A program made the position numbers and the translations under genes. Below are positions 1 to 14,090 of a stretch of DNA of 64,000 nt, one piece after another. Within the stretch, counting starts at the first letter, position 1. Each line of letters starts with the position of its first letter. This stretch comes from Bombus terrestris (lineage: Eukaryota; Arthropoda; Insecta; Hymenoptera; Apidae): assembly GCF_910591885.1 (NCBI RefSeq), contig NW_025963617.1, positions 1 to 64,000 on the forward strand. Reading direction: 5' to 3'. A model generated the notes under the pieces. That model saw only the letters and a list, made by a program, of their open reading frames with translations, was not told the DNA's origin and searched no databases.

Positions 1-200
1 GGGACAACGTGGGACAACGTGGGACACCGTTGGACACCGTTGGACATCGTTGGACACCGTTGGACACCGTGGGACAACGTGGGACAACGTGGGACAACGT
101 GGGACAACGTGGGACAACGTGGGACAACGTGGGACAACGTGGGACAACGTGGGACAACGTGGGACACCGTTGGACACCGCTGGACATCGTTGGACACCGT

Positions 201-1580
201 GGGACAACGTGGGACAACGTGGGACAACGTGGGACAACGTGGGACAACGTGGGACAACGTGGGACACCGTTGGGCATCGTTGGACACCGTTGGACACCGT
301 TGGACACCGTTGGACACCGTTGGACATCGGTGGACATCGTGGGACACCGTTGGACACCGTTGGACATCGTTGGACACCGTTGGACACCGTGGGACAACGT
401 GGGACAACGTGGGACAACGTGGGACAACGTGGGACAACGTGGCACAACGTGGGACAACGTGGGACAACGTGGGACAACGTGGGACAACGTGGGACAACGT
501 GGGACAACGTGGGACACCGTTGGACATCGTTGGACACCGTGGGACAACGTGGGACAACGTGGGACAACGTCGGACAACGTGGGACACCGTTGGACACCGT
601 TGGACATCGTTGGACACCGTTGGACACCGTGGGACAACGTGGGACAACGTGGGACAACGTGGGACAACGTGGGACAACGTGGGACAACGTAGGACAACGT
701 GGGACAACGTGGGACACCGTTGGACATCGTTGGACAACGTGGGACATCGTGGGACAACGTCGGACAACGTGGGACAACGTGGGACAACGTGGGACACCGT
801 TGGACACCGTTGGACAACGTGGGACAACGTGGGACACCGTTGGACATCGTTGGACACCGTGGGACAACGTGGGACAACGTGGGACAACGTGGGACACCGT
901 TGGACACCGTTGGACATCGTTGGACACCGTTGGACACCGTGGGACAACGTGGGACAACGTGGGACAACGTGGGACAACGTGGGACAACGTGGGACAACGT
1001 GGGACAACGTGGGACAACGTGGGACAACGTGGGACAACGTGGGACATCGTGGGACAACGTGGGACAACGTGGGACAACGTGGGACAACGTGGGACACCGT
1101 TGGACAACGTGGGACACCGTTGGACATCGTTGGACACCGTGGGACAACGTGGGACAACGTGGGACAACGTGGGACACCGTTGGACACCGTTGGACATCGT
1201 TGGACACCGTGGGACAACGTGGGACAACGTGGGACAACGTGGGACAACGTGGGACACCGTGGGACAACGTGGGACAACGTGGGACACCGTTGGACACCGT
1301 GGGACACCGTTGGACACCGTTGGACATCGGTGGACATCGTGGGACACCGTTGGACACCGTTGGACATCGTTGGACACCGTTGGACACCGTGGGACAACGT
1401 GGGACAACGTGGGACAACGTGGGACAACGTGGGACAACGTGGGACAACGTGGGACAACGTGGGACACCGTTGGACACCGTGGGACACCGTTGGACAACGT
1501 GGGACAACGTGGGACAACGTGGGACAACGTGGGACAACGTGGGACAACGTGGGACAACGTGGGACAACGTGGGACAACGT
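201..1580. repeat. Domain I duplicated block, copy 1 (partner near 4.3-5.8 kb)
   Basis: An ordered set of rare units recurs about 4.14 kb downstream. TGGGCATCGT at 271 pairs with 4411, TGGACATCGG at 321 with 4461, CGGACAACGT at 571 with 4711, AGGACAACGT at 691 with 4831, and CGGACAACGT at 761 with 4901, all at offset 4,140. Further right the offset changes to 4,120 (F unit 1041 to 5161) and 4,200 (TGGACATCGG 1321 to 5521). The two copies therefore differ by insertions or deletions of whole 10-bp units. The edges are approximate because the background units are shared by the whole array. Confidence 0.7.
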
Positions 1581-1860
1581 GGGACATCGTGGGACACCGT
1601 TGGACATCGTTGGACATCGTTGGGCACCGTTGGACATCGTTGGACATCGTTGGACATCGTTGGACACCGTTGGACACCGTTGGACACCGTTGGACACCGT
1701 TGGACATCGGTGGACATCGTGGGACACCGTTGGACACCGTTGGACATCGTTGGACACCGTGGGACAACGTGGGACAACGTGGGACAACGTGGGACAACGT
1801 GGGACACCGTTGGACATCGTTGGACACGGTTGGACACCGTGGGACAACGTGGGACAACGT

Positions 1861-2410
1861 GGGACACCGTTGGACACCGTGCGACAACGTGGGACAACGT
1901 GGGACAACGTGGGAAACCATGGAACAACGTGGGACAACGTGGGACAACGTGGGACAACGTGGGACACCGTTGGACACCGTGGGACACCGTTGGACACCGT
2001 TGGACACCGTGGGACACCGTTGGACACCGTTGGACATCGTTGGACACCGTTGGACACCGTTGGACACCGGTGGACACCGTGGGACAACGTGGGACAACGT
2101 GGGACAACGTGGGACAACGTGGGACAACGTGGGACAACGTGGGACAACGTGGGACAACGTGGGACAACGTGGGACAACGTGGGACAACGTGGGACAACGT
2201 GGGACCACGTGGGACAACGTGGGACAACGTGGGACAACGTGGGACAACGTGGGACAACGTGGGACAACGTGGGACAACGTGGGACAACGTGGGACACCGT
2301 TGGGCATCGTTGGACACCGTGGGACAACGTGGGACAACGTGGGACAACGTGGGACAACGTGGGACAACGTGGGACAACGTGGGACAACGTGGGACAACGT
2401 GGGACACCGT
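1861..2410. repeat. Domain II-like island inside Domain I
   Basis: This 550-bp stretch carries markers otherwise found only to the right of 8.4 kb. These are GCGACAACGT at 1881, the CCATGG element at 1911, TGGACACCGG at 2061, and GGGACCACGT, which creates CACGTG, at 2201. The 12 units from 1961 to 2080 match, unit for unit, those at 18131-18250. I infer that it is either the ancestor of those Domain II cassettes or a segment moved into Domain I by gene conversion or unequal exchange. Confidence 0.7.
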
Positions 2411-4320
2411 TGGACATCGTTGGACAACGTGGGACAACGTGGGACAACGTGGGACAACGTGGGACAACGTGGGACAACGTGGGACAACGTAGGACAACGT
2501 GGGACAACGTGGGACACCGTTGGACATCGTTGGACAACGTGGGACATCGTGGGACAACGTGGGACAACGTGGGACAACGTGGGACAACGTGGGACACCGT
2601 TGGACACCGTTGGACAACGTGGGACACCGTTGGACACCGCTGGACATCGTTGGACACCGTGGGACAACGTGGGACAACGTGGGACAACGTGGGACAACGT
2701 GGGACAACGTGGGACAACGTGGGACAACGTGGGACACCGTTGGGCATCGTTGGACACCGTTGGACACCGTTGGACACCGTTGGACACCGTTGGACATCGG
2801 TGGACATCGTGGGACACCGTTGGACACCGTTGGACATCGTTGGACACCGTTGGACACCGTGGGACAACGTGGGACAACGTGGGACAACGTGGGACAACGT
2901 GGGACAACGTGGGACACCGTTGGACATCGTTGGACACCGTTGGACACCGTGGGACAACGTGGGACAACGTGGGACAACGTGGGACAACGTGGGACAACGT
3001 GGGACAACGTAGGACAACGTGGGACAACGTGGGACACCGTTGGACATCGTTGGACAACGTGGGACATCGTGGGACAACGTGGGTCAACGTGGGACAACGT
3101 GGGACAACGTGGGACACCGTTGGACACCGTTGGACAACGTGGGACAACGTGGGACACCGTTGGACATCGTTGGACACCGTGGGACAACGTGGGACAACGT
3201 GGGACAACGTGGGACACCGTTGGACACCGTTGGACATCGTTGGACACCGTTGGACACCGTGGGACAACGTGGGACAACGTGGGACAACGTGGGACAACGT
3301 GGGACAACGTGGGACAACGTGGGACAACGTGGGACAACGTGGGACATCGTGGGACACCGTTGGACACCGTGGGACAACGTCGGACAACGTGGGACAACGT
3401 GGGACAACGTGGGACAACGTGGGACAACGTGGGACAACGTGGGACAACGTGGGACATCGTGGGACAACGTGGGACAACGTGGGACAACGTGGGACAACGT
3501 GGGACACCGTTGGACAACGTGGGACACCGTTGGACATCGTTGGACACCGTGGGACAACGTGGGACAACGTGGGACAACGTGGGACACCGTTGGACACCGT
3601 TGGACATCGTTGGACATCGTTGGACATCGTGGGACACCGTTGGACATCGTTGGACATCGTTGGACATCGTTGGACATCGTTGGACACCGTTGGACATCGT
3701 TGGACACCGTTGGACACCGTGGGACAACGTGGGACAACGTGGGACAACGTGGGACAACGTGGGACAACGTGGGACAACGTGGGACAACGTGGGACAACGA
3801 GGGACAACGTGGGACACCGTTGGACACCGTGGGACACCGTTGGACACCGTTGGACATCGTTGGACATCGTTGGACACCGTGGGACAACGTGGGACAACGT
3901 GGGACAACGTGGGACAACGTGGGACAACGTGGGACAACGTAGGACAACGTGGGACAACGTGGGACACCGTTGGACATCGTTGGACAACGTGGGACATCGT
4001 GGGACAACGTGGGACAACGTGGGACAACGTGGGACAACGTGGGACACCGTTGGACACCGTTGGACAACGTGGGACAACGTGGGACACCGTTGGACATCGT
4101 TGGACACCGTGGGACAACGTGGGACAACGTGGGACAACGTGGGACACCGTTGGACACCGTTGGACATCGTTGGACACCGTTGGACACCGTGGGACAACGT
4201 GGGACAACGTGGGACAACGTGGGACAACGTGGGACAACGTGGGACAACGTGGGACAACGTGGGACAACGTGGGACAACGTGGGACACCGTTGGACACCGC
4301 TGGACATCGTTGGACACCGT

Positions 4321-5770
4321 GGGACAACGTGGGACAACGTGGGACAACGTGGGACAACGTGGGACAACGTGGGACAACGTGGGACAACGTGGGACAACGT
4401 GGGACACCGTTGGGCATCGTTGGACACCGTTGGACACCGTTGGACACCGTTGGACACCGTTGGACATCGGTGGACATCGTGGGACACCGTTGGACACCGT
4501 TGGACATCGTTGGACACCGTTGGACACCGTGGGACAACGTGGGACAACGTGGGACAACGTGGGACAACGTGGGACAACGTGGGACAACGTGGGACAACGT
4601 GGGACAACGTGGGACAACGTGGGACAACGTGGGACAACGTGGGACAACGTGGGACACCGTTGGACATCGTTGGACACCGTGGGACAACGTGGGACAACGT
4701 GGGACAACGTCGGACAACGTGGGACACCGTTGGACACCGTTGGACATCGTTGGACACCGTTGGACACCGTGGGACAACGTGGGACAACGTGGGACAACGT
4801 GGGACAACGTGGGACAACGTGGGACAACGTAGGACAACGTGGGACAACGTGGGACACCGTTGGACATCGTTGGACAACGTGGGACATCGTGGGACAACGT
4901 CGGACAACGTGGGACAACGTGGGACAACGTGGGACACCGTTGGACACCGTTGGACAACGTGGGACAACGTGGGACACCGTTGGACATCGTTGGACACCGT
5001 GGGACAACGTGGGACAACGTGGGACAACGTGGGACACCGTTGGACACCGTTGGACATCGTTGGACACCGTTGGACACCGTGGGACAACGTGGGACAACGT
5101 GGGACAACGTGGGACAACGTGGGACAACGTGGGACAACGTGGGACAACGTGGGACAACGTGGGACATCGTGGGACAACGTGGGACAACGTGGGACAACGT
5201 GGGACAACGTGGGACACCGTTGGACAACGTGGGACACCGTTGGACATCGTTGGACACCGTGGGACAACGTGGGACAACGTGGGACAACGTGGGACACCGT
5301 TGGACACCGTTGGACATCGTTGGACACCGTGGGACAACGTGGGACAACGTGGGACAACGTGGGACAACGTGGGACACCGTTGGACACCGTTGGACATCGT
5401 TGGACACCGTGGGACAACGTGGGACAACGTGGGACAACGTGGGACAACGTGGGACACCGTGGGACAACGTGGGACAACGTGGGACACCGTTGGACACCGT
5501 GGGACACCGTTGGACACCGTTGGACATCGGTGGACATCGTGGGACACCGTTGGACACCGTTGGACATCGTTGGACACCGTTGGACACCGTGGGACAACGT
5601 GGGACAACGTGGGACAACGTGGGACAACGTGGGACAACGTGGGACAACGTGGGACAACGTGGGACACCGTTGGACACCGTGGGACACCGTTGGACAACGT
5701 GGGACAACGTGGGACAACGTGGGACAACGTGGGACAACGTGGGACAACGTGGGACAACGTGGGACAACGT
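4321..5770. repeat. Domain I duplicated block, copy 2
   Basis: This is the partner of the block at about 201-1,580, by the marker order given there. The part around its AGG head is copied again 2,710 bp further on: 4711 to 7421, 4831 to 7541 and 4901 to 7611. So at least three relatives of this stretch exist within Domain I. Confidence 0.7.
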
Positions 5771-8530
5771 AGGACAACGTGGGACAACGTGGGACACCGT
5801 TGGACATCGTTGGACAACGTGGGACATCGTGGGACAACGTGGGACAACGTGGGACAACGTGGGACAACGTGGGACACCGTTGGACACCGTTGGACAACGT
5901 GGGACAACGTGGGACACTGTTGGACATCGTTGGACACCGTGGGACAACGTGGGACAACGTGGGACAACGTGGGACAACGTGGGACAACGTGGGACAACGT
6001 GGGACAACGTGGGACAACGTGGGACAACGTGGGACAACGTGGGACAACGTGGGACAACGTGGGACACCGTTGGACACCGCTGGACATCGTTGGACACCGT
6101 GGGACAACGTGGGACAACGTGGGACAACGTGGGACAACGTGGGACAACGTGGGACAACGTGGGACACCGTTGGACACCGTTGGACAACGTGGGACAACGT
6201 GGGACACCGTTGGACATCGTTGGACACCGTGGGACAACGTGGGACAACGTGGGACAACGTGGGACAACGTGGGACAACGTGGGACACCGTTGGACACCGT
6301 TGGACATCGTTGGACACCGTTGGACACCGTGGGACAACGTGGGACAACGTGGGACAACGTGGGACAACGTGGGACAACGTGGGACAACGTGGGACAACGT
6401 GGGACAACGTGGGACATCATGGGACACCGTTGGACACCGTGGGACAACGTGGGACAACGTGGGACAACGTGGGACATCGTGGGACAACGTGGGACAACGT
6501 GGGACAACGTGGGACAACGTGGGACATCGTGGGACAACGTGGGACAACGTGGGACAACGTGGGACAACGTGGGACACCGTTGGACAACGTGGGACACCGT
6601 TGGACATCGTTGGACACCGTGGGACAACGTGGGACAACGTGGGACAACGTGGGACACCGTTGGACACCGTTGGACATCGTTGGACATCGTTGGACATCGT
6701 GGGACACCGTTGGACATCGTTGGACATCGTTGGGCACCGTTGGACATCGTTGGACATCGTTGGACACCGTTGGACATCGTTGGACACCGTTGGACACCGT
6801 GGGACAACGTGGGACAACGTGGGACAACGTGGGACAACGTGGGACAACGTGGGACAACGTGGGACAACGTGGGACAACGAGGGACAACGTGGGACACCGT
6901 TGGACACCGTGGGACACCGTTGGACACCGTTGGACATCGTTGGACATCGTTGGACACCGTGGGACAACGTGGGACAACGTGGGACAACGTGGGACAACGT
7001 GGGACAACGTAGGACAACGTGGGACAACGTGGGACACCGTTGGACATCGTTGGACAACGTGGGACATCGTGGGACAACGTGGGACAACGTGGGACAACGT
7101 GGGACAACGTGGGACACCGTTGGACACCGTTGGACAACGTGGGACACCGTTGGACACCGTGGGACAACGTGGGACAACGTGGGACAACGTGGGACAACGT
7201 GGGACAACGTGGGACAACGTGGGACAACGTGGGACAACGTGGGACAACGTGGGACAACGTGGGACACCGTTGGACACCGCTGGACATCGTTGGACACCGT
7301 GGGACAACGTGGGACAACGTGGGACAACGTGGGACAACGTGGGACAACGTGGGACAACGTGGGACACCGTTGGACATCGTTGGACACCGTGGGACAACGT
7401 GGGACAACGTGGGACAACGTCGGACAACGTGGGACACCGTTGGACACCGTTGGACATCGTTGGACACCGTTGGACACCGTGGGACAACGTGGGACAACGT
7501 GGGACAACGTGGGACAACGTGGGACAACGTGGGACAACGTAGGACAACGTGGGACAACGTGGGACACCGTTGGACATCGTTGGACAACGTGGGACATCGT
7601 GGGACAACGTCGGACAACGTGGGACAACGTGGGACAACGTGGGACACCGTTGGACACCGTTGGACAACGTGGGACAACGTGGGACACCGTTGGACATCGT
7701 TGGACACCGTGGGACAACGTGGGACAACGTGGGACAACGTGGGACACCGTTGGACACCGTTGGACATCGTTGGACACCGTTGGACACCGTGGGACAACGT
7801 GGGACAACGTGGGACAACGTGGGACAACGTGGGACAACGTGGGACAACGTGGGACAACGTGGGACAACGTGGGACATCGTGGGACAACGTGGGACAACGT
7901 GGGACAACGTGGGACAACGTGGGACACCGTTGGACAACGTGGGACACCGTTGGACAACGTGGGACACCGTTGGACACCGTTGGACATCGTTGGACACCGT
8001 GGGACAACGTGGGACAACGTGGGACAACGTGGGACAACGTGGGACAACGTGGGACAACGTGGGACAACGTGGGACACCGTTGGACACCGCTGGACATCGT
8101 TGGACACCGTGGGACAACGTGGGACAACGTGGGACAACGTGGGACAACGTGGGACAACGTGGGACACCGTTGGGCATCGTTGGACACCGTTGGACATCGT
8201 TGGACACCGTGGGACAACGTGGGACACCGTTGGACATCGTTGGACATCGTTGGACACCGTTGGACATCGTTGGACATCGTTGGACATCGTTGGACACCGT
8301 TGGACACCGTTGGACACCGTTGGACACCGTTGGACACCGTTGGACATCGGTGGACATCGTGGGACACCGTTGGACACCGTTGGACATCGTTGGACACCGT
8401 TGGACACCGTGGGACAACGTGGGACACCGTTGGACACCGTGGGACACCGTTGGACAACGTGGGACAACGTGGGAGAACGTGGGACAACGTGGGACAACGT
8501 GGGACACCGTTGGACGCCGTGGGACACCGT

Positions 8531-11500
8531 TGGACACCGTTGGACATCGTTGGACACCGTGGGACAACGTGGGACAACGTGGGACAACGTGGGAAACCAT
8601 GGAACAACGTGGGACAACGTGGGACAACGTGGGACAACGTGGGACAACGTGGGACACCGTTGGACATCGTTGGACACCGTGGGACAACGTGGGACAACGT
8701 GGGACACCGTTGGACACCGTTGGACATCGTTGGACATCGTTGGACAACGTGGGACAACGTGGGACAACGTGGGACACCGTTGAACACCGTTGGACATTGT
8801 TGGACATCGTTGGACATCGTGGGACACCGTTGGACATCGTTGGACATCGTTGGACACCGTTGGACATCGTTGGACACCGTGGGACAACGTGGGACAACGT
8901 GGGACAACGTGGGACACCGTTGGACACCGTTGGACATCGTTGGACATCGTTGGACATCGTGGGACACCGTTGGACATCGTTGGACACCGTTGGACATCGT
9001 TGGACACCGTGGGACAACGTGGGACAACGTGGGACAACGTGGGACAACGTGGGACACCGTTGGACATCGTTGGACATCTTCGGACACCGTTGGACATCGT
9101 TGGACATCGTTGGACAACGTGGGACAACGTGGGACAACGTGGGACAACGTGGGACACCGTTGGGCATCGTTGGACACCGTTGGACATCGTTGGACACCGT
9201 GGGACAACGTGGGACACCGTTGGACATCGTTGGACATCGTTGGACACCGTTGGACATCGTTGGACATCGTTGGACACCGTTGGACACCGTTGGACACCGT
9301 TGGACACCGTTGGACATCGGTGGACATCGTGGGACACCGTTGGACACCGTTGGACATCGTTGGACACCGTTGGACACCGTGGGACAACGTGGGACAACGT
9401 GGGACAACGTGGGACAACGTGGGACAACGTGGGACAACGTGGGACAACGTGGGACACCGTTGGACACCGTGGGACACCGTTGGACAACGTGGGACAACGT
9501 GGGACAACGTGGGACAACGTGGGACAACGTGGGACACCGTTGGACACCGTGGGACACCGTTGGACACCGTTGGACATCGTTGGACACCGTGGGACAACGT
9601 GGGACAACGTGGGACAACGTGGGAAACCATGGAACAACGTGGGACAACGTGGGACAACGTGGGACAACGTGGGACAACGTGGGACACCGTTGGACATCGT
9701 TGGACACCGTGGGACAACGTGGGACAACGTGGGACACCGTTGGACACCGTTGGACATCGTTGGACATCGTTGGACACCGTTGGATACCGTTGGACACCGT
9801 TGGACACCGTGGGACAACGTGGGACAACGTGGGACAACGTGGGACAACGTGGGACAACGTGGGACAACGTGGGACAACGTGGGACAACGTGGGACAACGT
9901 GGGACAACGTGGGACAACGTGGGACAACGTGGGACAACGTGGGACAACGTGGGACAACGTGGGACATCGTGGGACAACGTGGGACAACGTGGGACAACGT
10001 GGGACACCGTTGGACAACGTGGGACACCGTTGGACATCGTTGGACACCGTTGGACACCGTGGGACAACGTGGGACAACGTGGGACAACGTGGGACACCGT
10101 TGGACACCGTTGGACATCGTTGGACATCGTTGGACATCGTGGGACACCGTTGGACATCGTTGGACATCGTTGGGCACCGTTGGACATCGTTGGACATCGT
10201 TGGACATCGTTGGACACCGTTGGACACCGTTGGACACCGTTGGACACCGTTGGACATCGGTGGACATCGTGGGACACCGTTGGACACCGTTGGACATCGT
10301 TGGACACGGTTGGACACCGTGGGACAACGTGGGTCAACGTGGGACAACGTGGGACAACGTGGGACAACGTGGGACAACGTGGGACAACGTGGGACACCGT
10401 TGAACACCGTGGGACACCGTTGGACAACGTGGGACAACGTGGGACAACGTGGGACAACGTGGGACAACGTGGGACAACGTGGAACAACGTGGGACAACGT
10501 GGGACACCGTTGGGCATCGTTGGACACCGTTGGACATCGTTGGACACCGTGGGACAACGTGGGACACCGTTGGACATCGTTGGACATCGTTGGACACCGT
10601 TGGACATCGTTGGACATCGTTGGACATCGTTGGACAACGTGGGACACCGTTGGACACCGCTGGACATCGTTGGACACCGTGGGACAACGTGGGACAACGT
10701 GGGACAACGTGGGACAACGTGGAACAACGTGGGACAACGTGGGACACCGTTGGGCATCGTTGGACACCGTTGGACATCGTTGGACACCGTGGGACAACGT
10801 GGGACACCGTTGGACATCGTTGGACATCGTTGGACACCGTTGGACATCGTTGGACATCGTTCGACATCGTTGGACACCGTTGGACACCGTTGGACACCGT
10901 TGGACAAGTTTGGACATCGGTGGACATCGTGGGACACCGTTGGACACCGTTGGACATCGTTGGACACCGTTGGACACCGTGGGACAACGTATGACAACGT
11001 GGGACAACGTGGGACAACGTGGGACAACGTGGGACAACGTGGGACAACGTGGGACACCGTTGGACACCGTGGGACACCGTTGGACAACGTGGGACAACGT
11101 GGGACAACGTGGGACAACGTGGGACAACGTGGGACACCGTTGGACACCGTGGGACACCGTTGGACACCGTTGGACATCGTTGGACACCGTGGGACAACGT
11201 GGGACAACGTGGGACAACGTGGGAAACCATGGAACAACGTGGGACAACGTGGGACAACGTGGGACAACGTGGGACAACGTGGGACACCGTTGGACATCGT
11301 TGGACACCGTGGGACAACGTGGGACAACGTGGGACACCGTTGGACACCGTTGGACATCGTTGGACATCGTTGGACACCGTTGGACACCGTTGGACACCGT
11401 TGGACACCGTGGGACAACGTGGGACAACGTGGGACAACGTGGGACAACGTGGGACAACGTGGGACAACGTGGGACAACGTGGGACAACGTGGGACAACGT

Positions 11501-12490
11501 GCGACAACGTGGGACAACGTGCGACAACGTGGGACAACGTGGGACAACGTGGGACAACGTGGGACAACGTGGGACAACGTGGGACATCGTGGGACAACGT
11601 GGGACAACGTGGGACAACGTGGGACACCGTTGGACAACGTGGGACACCGTTGGACATCGTTGGACACCGTGGGACAACGTGGGACAACGTGGGACAACGT
11701 GGGACACCGTTGGACACCGTTGGACATCGTTGGACATCGTTGGACATCGTGGGACACCGTTGGACATCGTTGGACATCGTTGGACATCGTTGGACACCGT
11801 GGGACAACGTGGGACAACGTGGGACAACGTGGGAAACCATGGAACAACGTGGGACAACGTGGGACAACGTGGGACACCGTGGGACAACGTGGGACAACGT
11901 GGGACAACGTGGGAAACCATGGAACAACGTGGGACAACGTGGGACAACGTGGGACAACGTGGGACAACGTGGGACACCGTTGGACATCGTTGGACAACGT
12001 GGGACAACGTGGGACAACGTGGGACAACGTGGGACAACGTGGGACAACGTGGGACACCGTTGGACACCGTGGGACAACGTGGGACAACGTGGGACAACGT
12101 GGGAAACCATGGAACAACGTGGGACAACGTGGGACAACGTGGGACAACGTGGGACAACGTGGGACAACGTGGGACAACGTGGGACAACGTGGGACACCGT
12201 TGGACACCGTGGGACACAGTTGGACACCGTTGGACATCGTTGCACACCGTGGGACAACGTGGGACAACGTGGGACAACGTGGGACACCGTGGAACAACGT
12301 GGGACAACGTGGGACAACGTGGGACAACGTGGGACAACGTGGGACACCGTTGGACATCGTTGGACACCGTGGGACAACGTGGGACAACGTGGGACACCGT
12401 TGGACACCGTTGGACATCGTTGGACACCGTTGGACACCGTGGGACAACGTGGGACAACGTGGGACAACGTGGGACAACGTGGGACAACGT
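8531..12490. repeat. ~3.9-kb higher-order repeat, copy a
   Basis: The ordered markers are: CCATGG element 8591, TGAACACCGT 8781, TGGACATCGG 9311, CCATGG 9621, TGGATACCGT 9781, TGGACATCGG 10251, TGGACACGGT 10301, GGGTCAACGT 10331, TGAACACCGT 10401, TGGACAAGTT 10901, ATGACAACGT 10991, CCATGG 11221, 11831, 11911 and 12101, and TGCACACCGT 12241. It ends at AGGACAACGT 12491. The same series appears in copy b at offsets moving from 5,560 through 5,570 and 5,550 to 5,540, which means only whole-unit gains and losses. At 12281 this copy has GGGACACCGT before GGAACAACGT, where copies b and c have the full CCATGG form. Confidence 0.82.
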
Positions 12491-13900
12491 AGGACAACGT
12501 GGGACAACGTGGGACAACGTGGGACAACGTGGGACAACGTGGGACACCGTTGGGCATCGTTGGACACCGTGGGACAACGTGGGACAACGTGGGACAACGT
12601 GGGACACCGTTGAACACCGTTGGACATTGTTGGACATCGTTGGACATCGTGGGACACCGTTGGACATCGTTGGACATCGTTGGACACCGTTGGACATCGT
12701 TGGACACCGTGGGACAACGTGGGACAACGTGGGACAACGTGGGAAACCATGGAACAACGTGGGACAACGTGGGACAACGTGGGACAACGTGGGACAACGT
12801 GGGACACCGTTGGACATCGTTGGACACCGTGGGACAACGTGGGACAACGTGGGACACCGTTGGACACCGTTGGACATCGTTGGACATCGTTGGACAACGT
12901 GGGACAACGTGGGACAACGTAGGACACCGTTGAACACCGTTGGACATTGTTGGACATCGTTGGACATCGTGGGACACCGTTGGACATCGTTGGACATCGT
13001 TGGACACCGTTGGACATCGTTGGACACCGTGGGACAACGTGGGACAACGTGGGACAACGTGGGACACCGTTGGACACCGTTGGACATCGTTGGACATCGT
13101 TGGACATCGTGGGACACCGTTGGACATCGTTGGACACCGTTGGACATCGTTGGACACCGTGGGACAACGTGGGACAACGTGGGACAACGTGGGACAACGT
13201 GGGACACCGTTGGACATCGTTGGACATCGTCGGACACCGTTGGACATCGTTGGACATCGTTGGACAACGTGGGACAACGTGGGACAACGTGGGACAACGT
13301 GGGACACCGTTGGGCATCGTTGGACACCGTTGGACATCGTTGGACACCGTGGGACAACGTGGGACACCGTTGGACATCGTTGGACATCGTTGGACACCGT
13401 TGGACATCGTTGGACATCGTTGGACACCGTTGGACACCGTTGGACACCGTTGGACACCGTTGGACATCGGTGGACATCGTGGGACACCGTTGGACACCGT
13501 TGGACATCGTTGGACACCGTTGGACACCGTGGGACAACGTGGGACAACGTGGGACAACGTGGGACAACGTGGGACAACGTGGGACAACGTGGGACAACGT
13601 GGGACACCGTTGGACACCGTGGGACACCGTTGGACACCGTTGGACATCGTTGCACACCGTGGGACAACGTGGGACAACGTGGGACAACGTGGGAAACCAT
13701 GGAACAACGTGGGACAACGTGGGACAACGTGGGACAACGTGGGACAACGTGGGACACCGTTGGACATCGTTGGACACCGTGGGACAACGTGGGACAACGT
13801 GGGACACCGTTGGACACCGTTGGACATCGTTGGACACCGTTGGACACCGTGGGACAACGTGGGACAACGTGGGACAACGTGGGACAACGTGGGACAACGT
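12491..13900. repeat. 1,410-bp near-tandem duplication, left copy
   Basis: Markers here recur 1,410 bp to the right. AGG units 12491 and 12921 pair with 13901 and 14331. TGAACACCGT 12611 and 12931 pair with 14021 and 14341. The CCATGG element 12741 pairs with 14151, and TGGACATCGG 13461 with 14871. Correspondence fails after about 13,620, where this copy passes through TGCACACCGT at 13651 into a CCATGG element at 13691. The right partner overlaps the start of copy b, so copy b's left part arose in, or was copied from, this pair. Confidence 0.75.
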
Positions 13901-14090
13901 AGGACAACGTGGGACAACGTGGGACAACGTGGGACAACGTGGGACAACGTGGGACACCGTTGGGCATCGTTGGACACCGTGGGACAACGTGGGACAACGT
14001 GGGACAACGTGGGACACCGTTGAACACCGTTGGACATTGTTGGACATCGTTGGACATCGTGGGACACCGTTGGACATCGTTGGACATCGT

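Larger units (their letters stand above)
1..8400. repeat. Domain I: AGG-headed modules of 520-1,800 bp
   Basis: This part is divided by the variant unit AGGACAACGT at 691, 2491, 3011, 3941, 4831, 5771, 7011 and 7541. The modules are therefore 1,800, 520, 930, 890, 940, 1,240 and 530 bp long, plus an open last one. Each head is followed by the same order of units: A, B, D, E, F, A, then A or CGGACAACGT, then A, A, B, C. Further markers are TGGACACCGC (171, 2631, 4291, 6071, 7271, 8081) and TGGACATCGG (321, 1321, 1701, 2791, 4461, 5521, 8341). The CCATGG element common later occurs here only once, at 1911. The TGAACACCGT marker is absent until 8781. The right boundary near 8.4 kb is approximate and is placed where these two marker families begin. 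Confidence 0.75.

Noticed and set aside
1911..1930. p53-type or other palindromic response element at CCATGG
   Set aside because: The purine and pyrimidine flanks required for the p53 half-site are wrong. The palindrome is explained by a two-unit variant that spread with the repeat.
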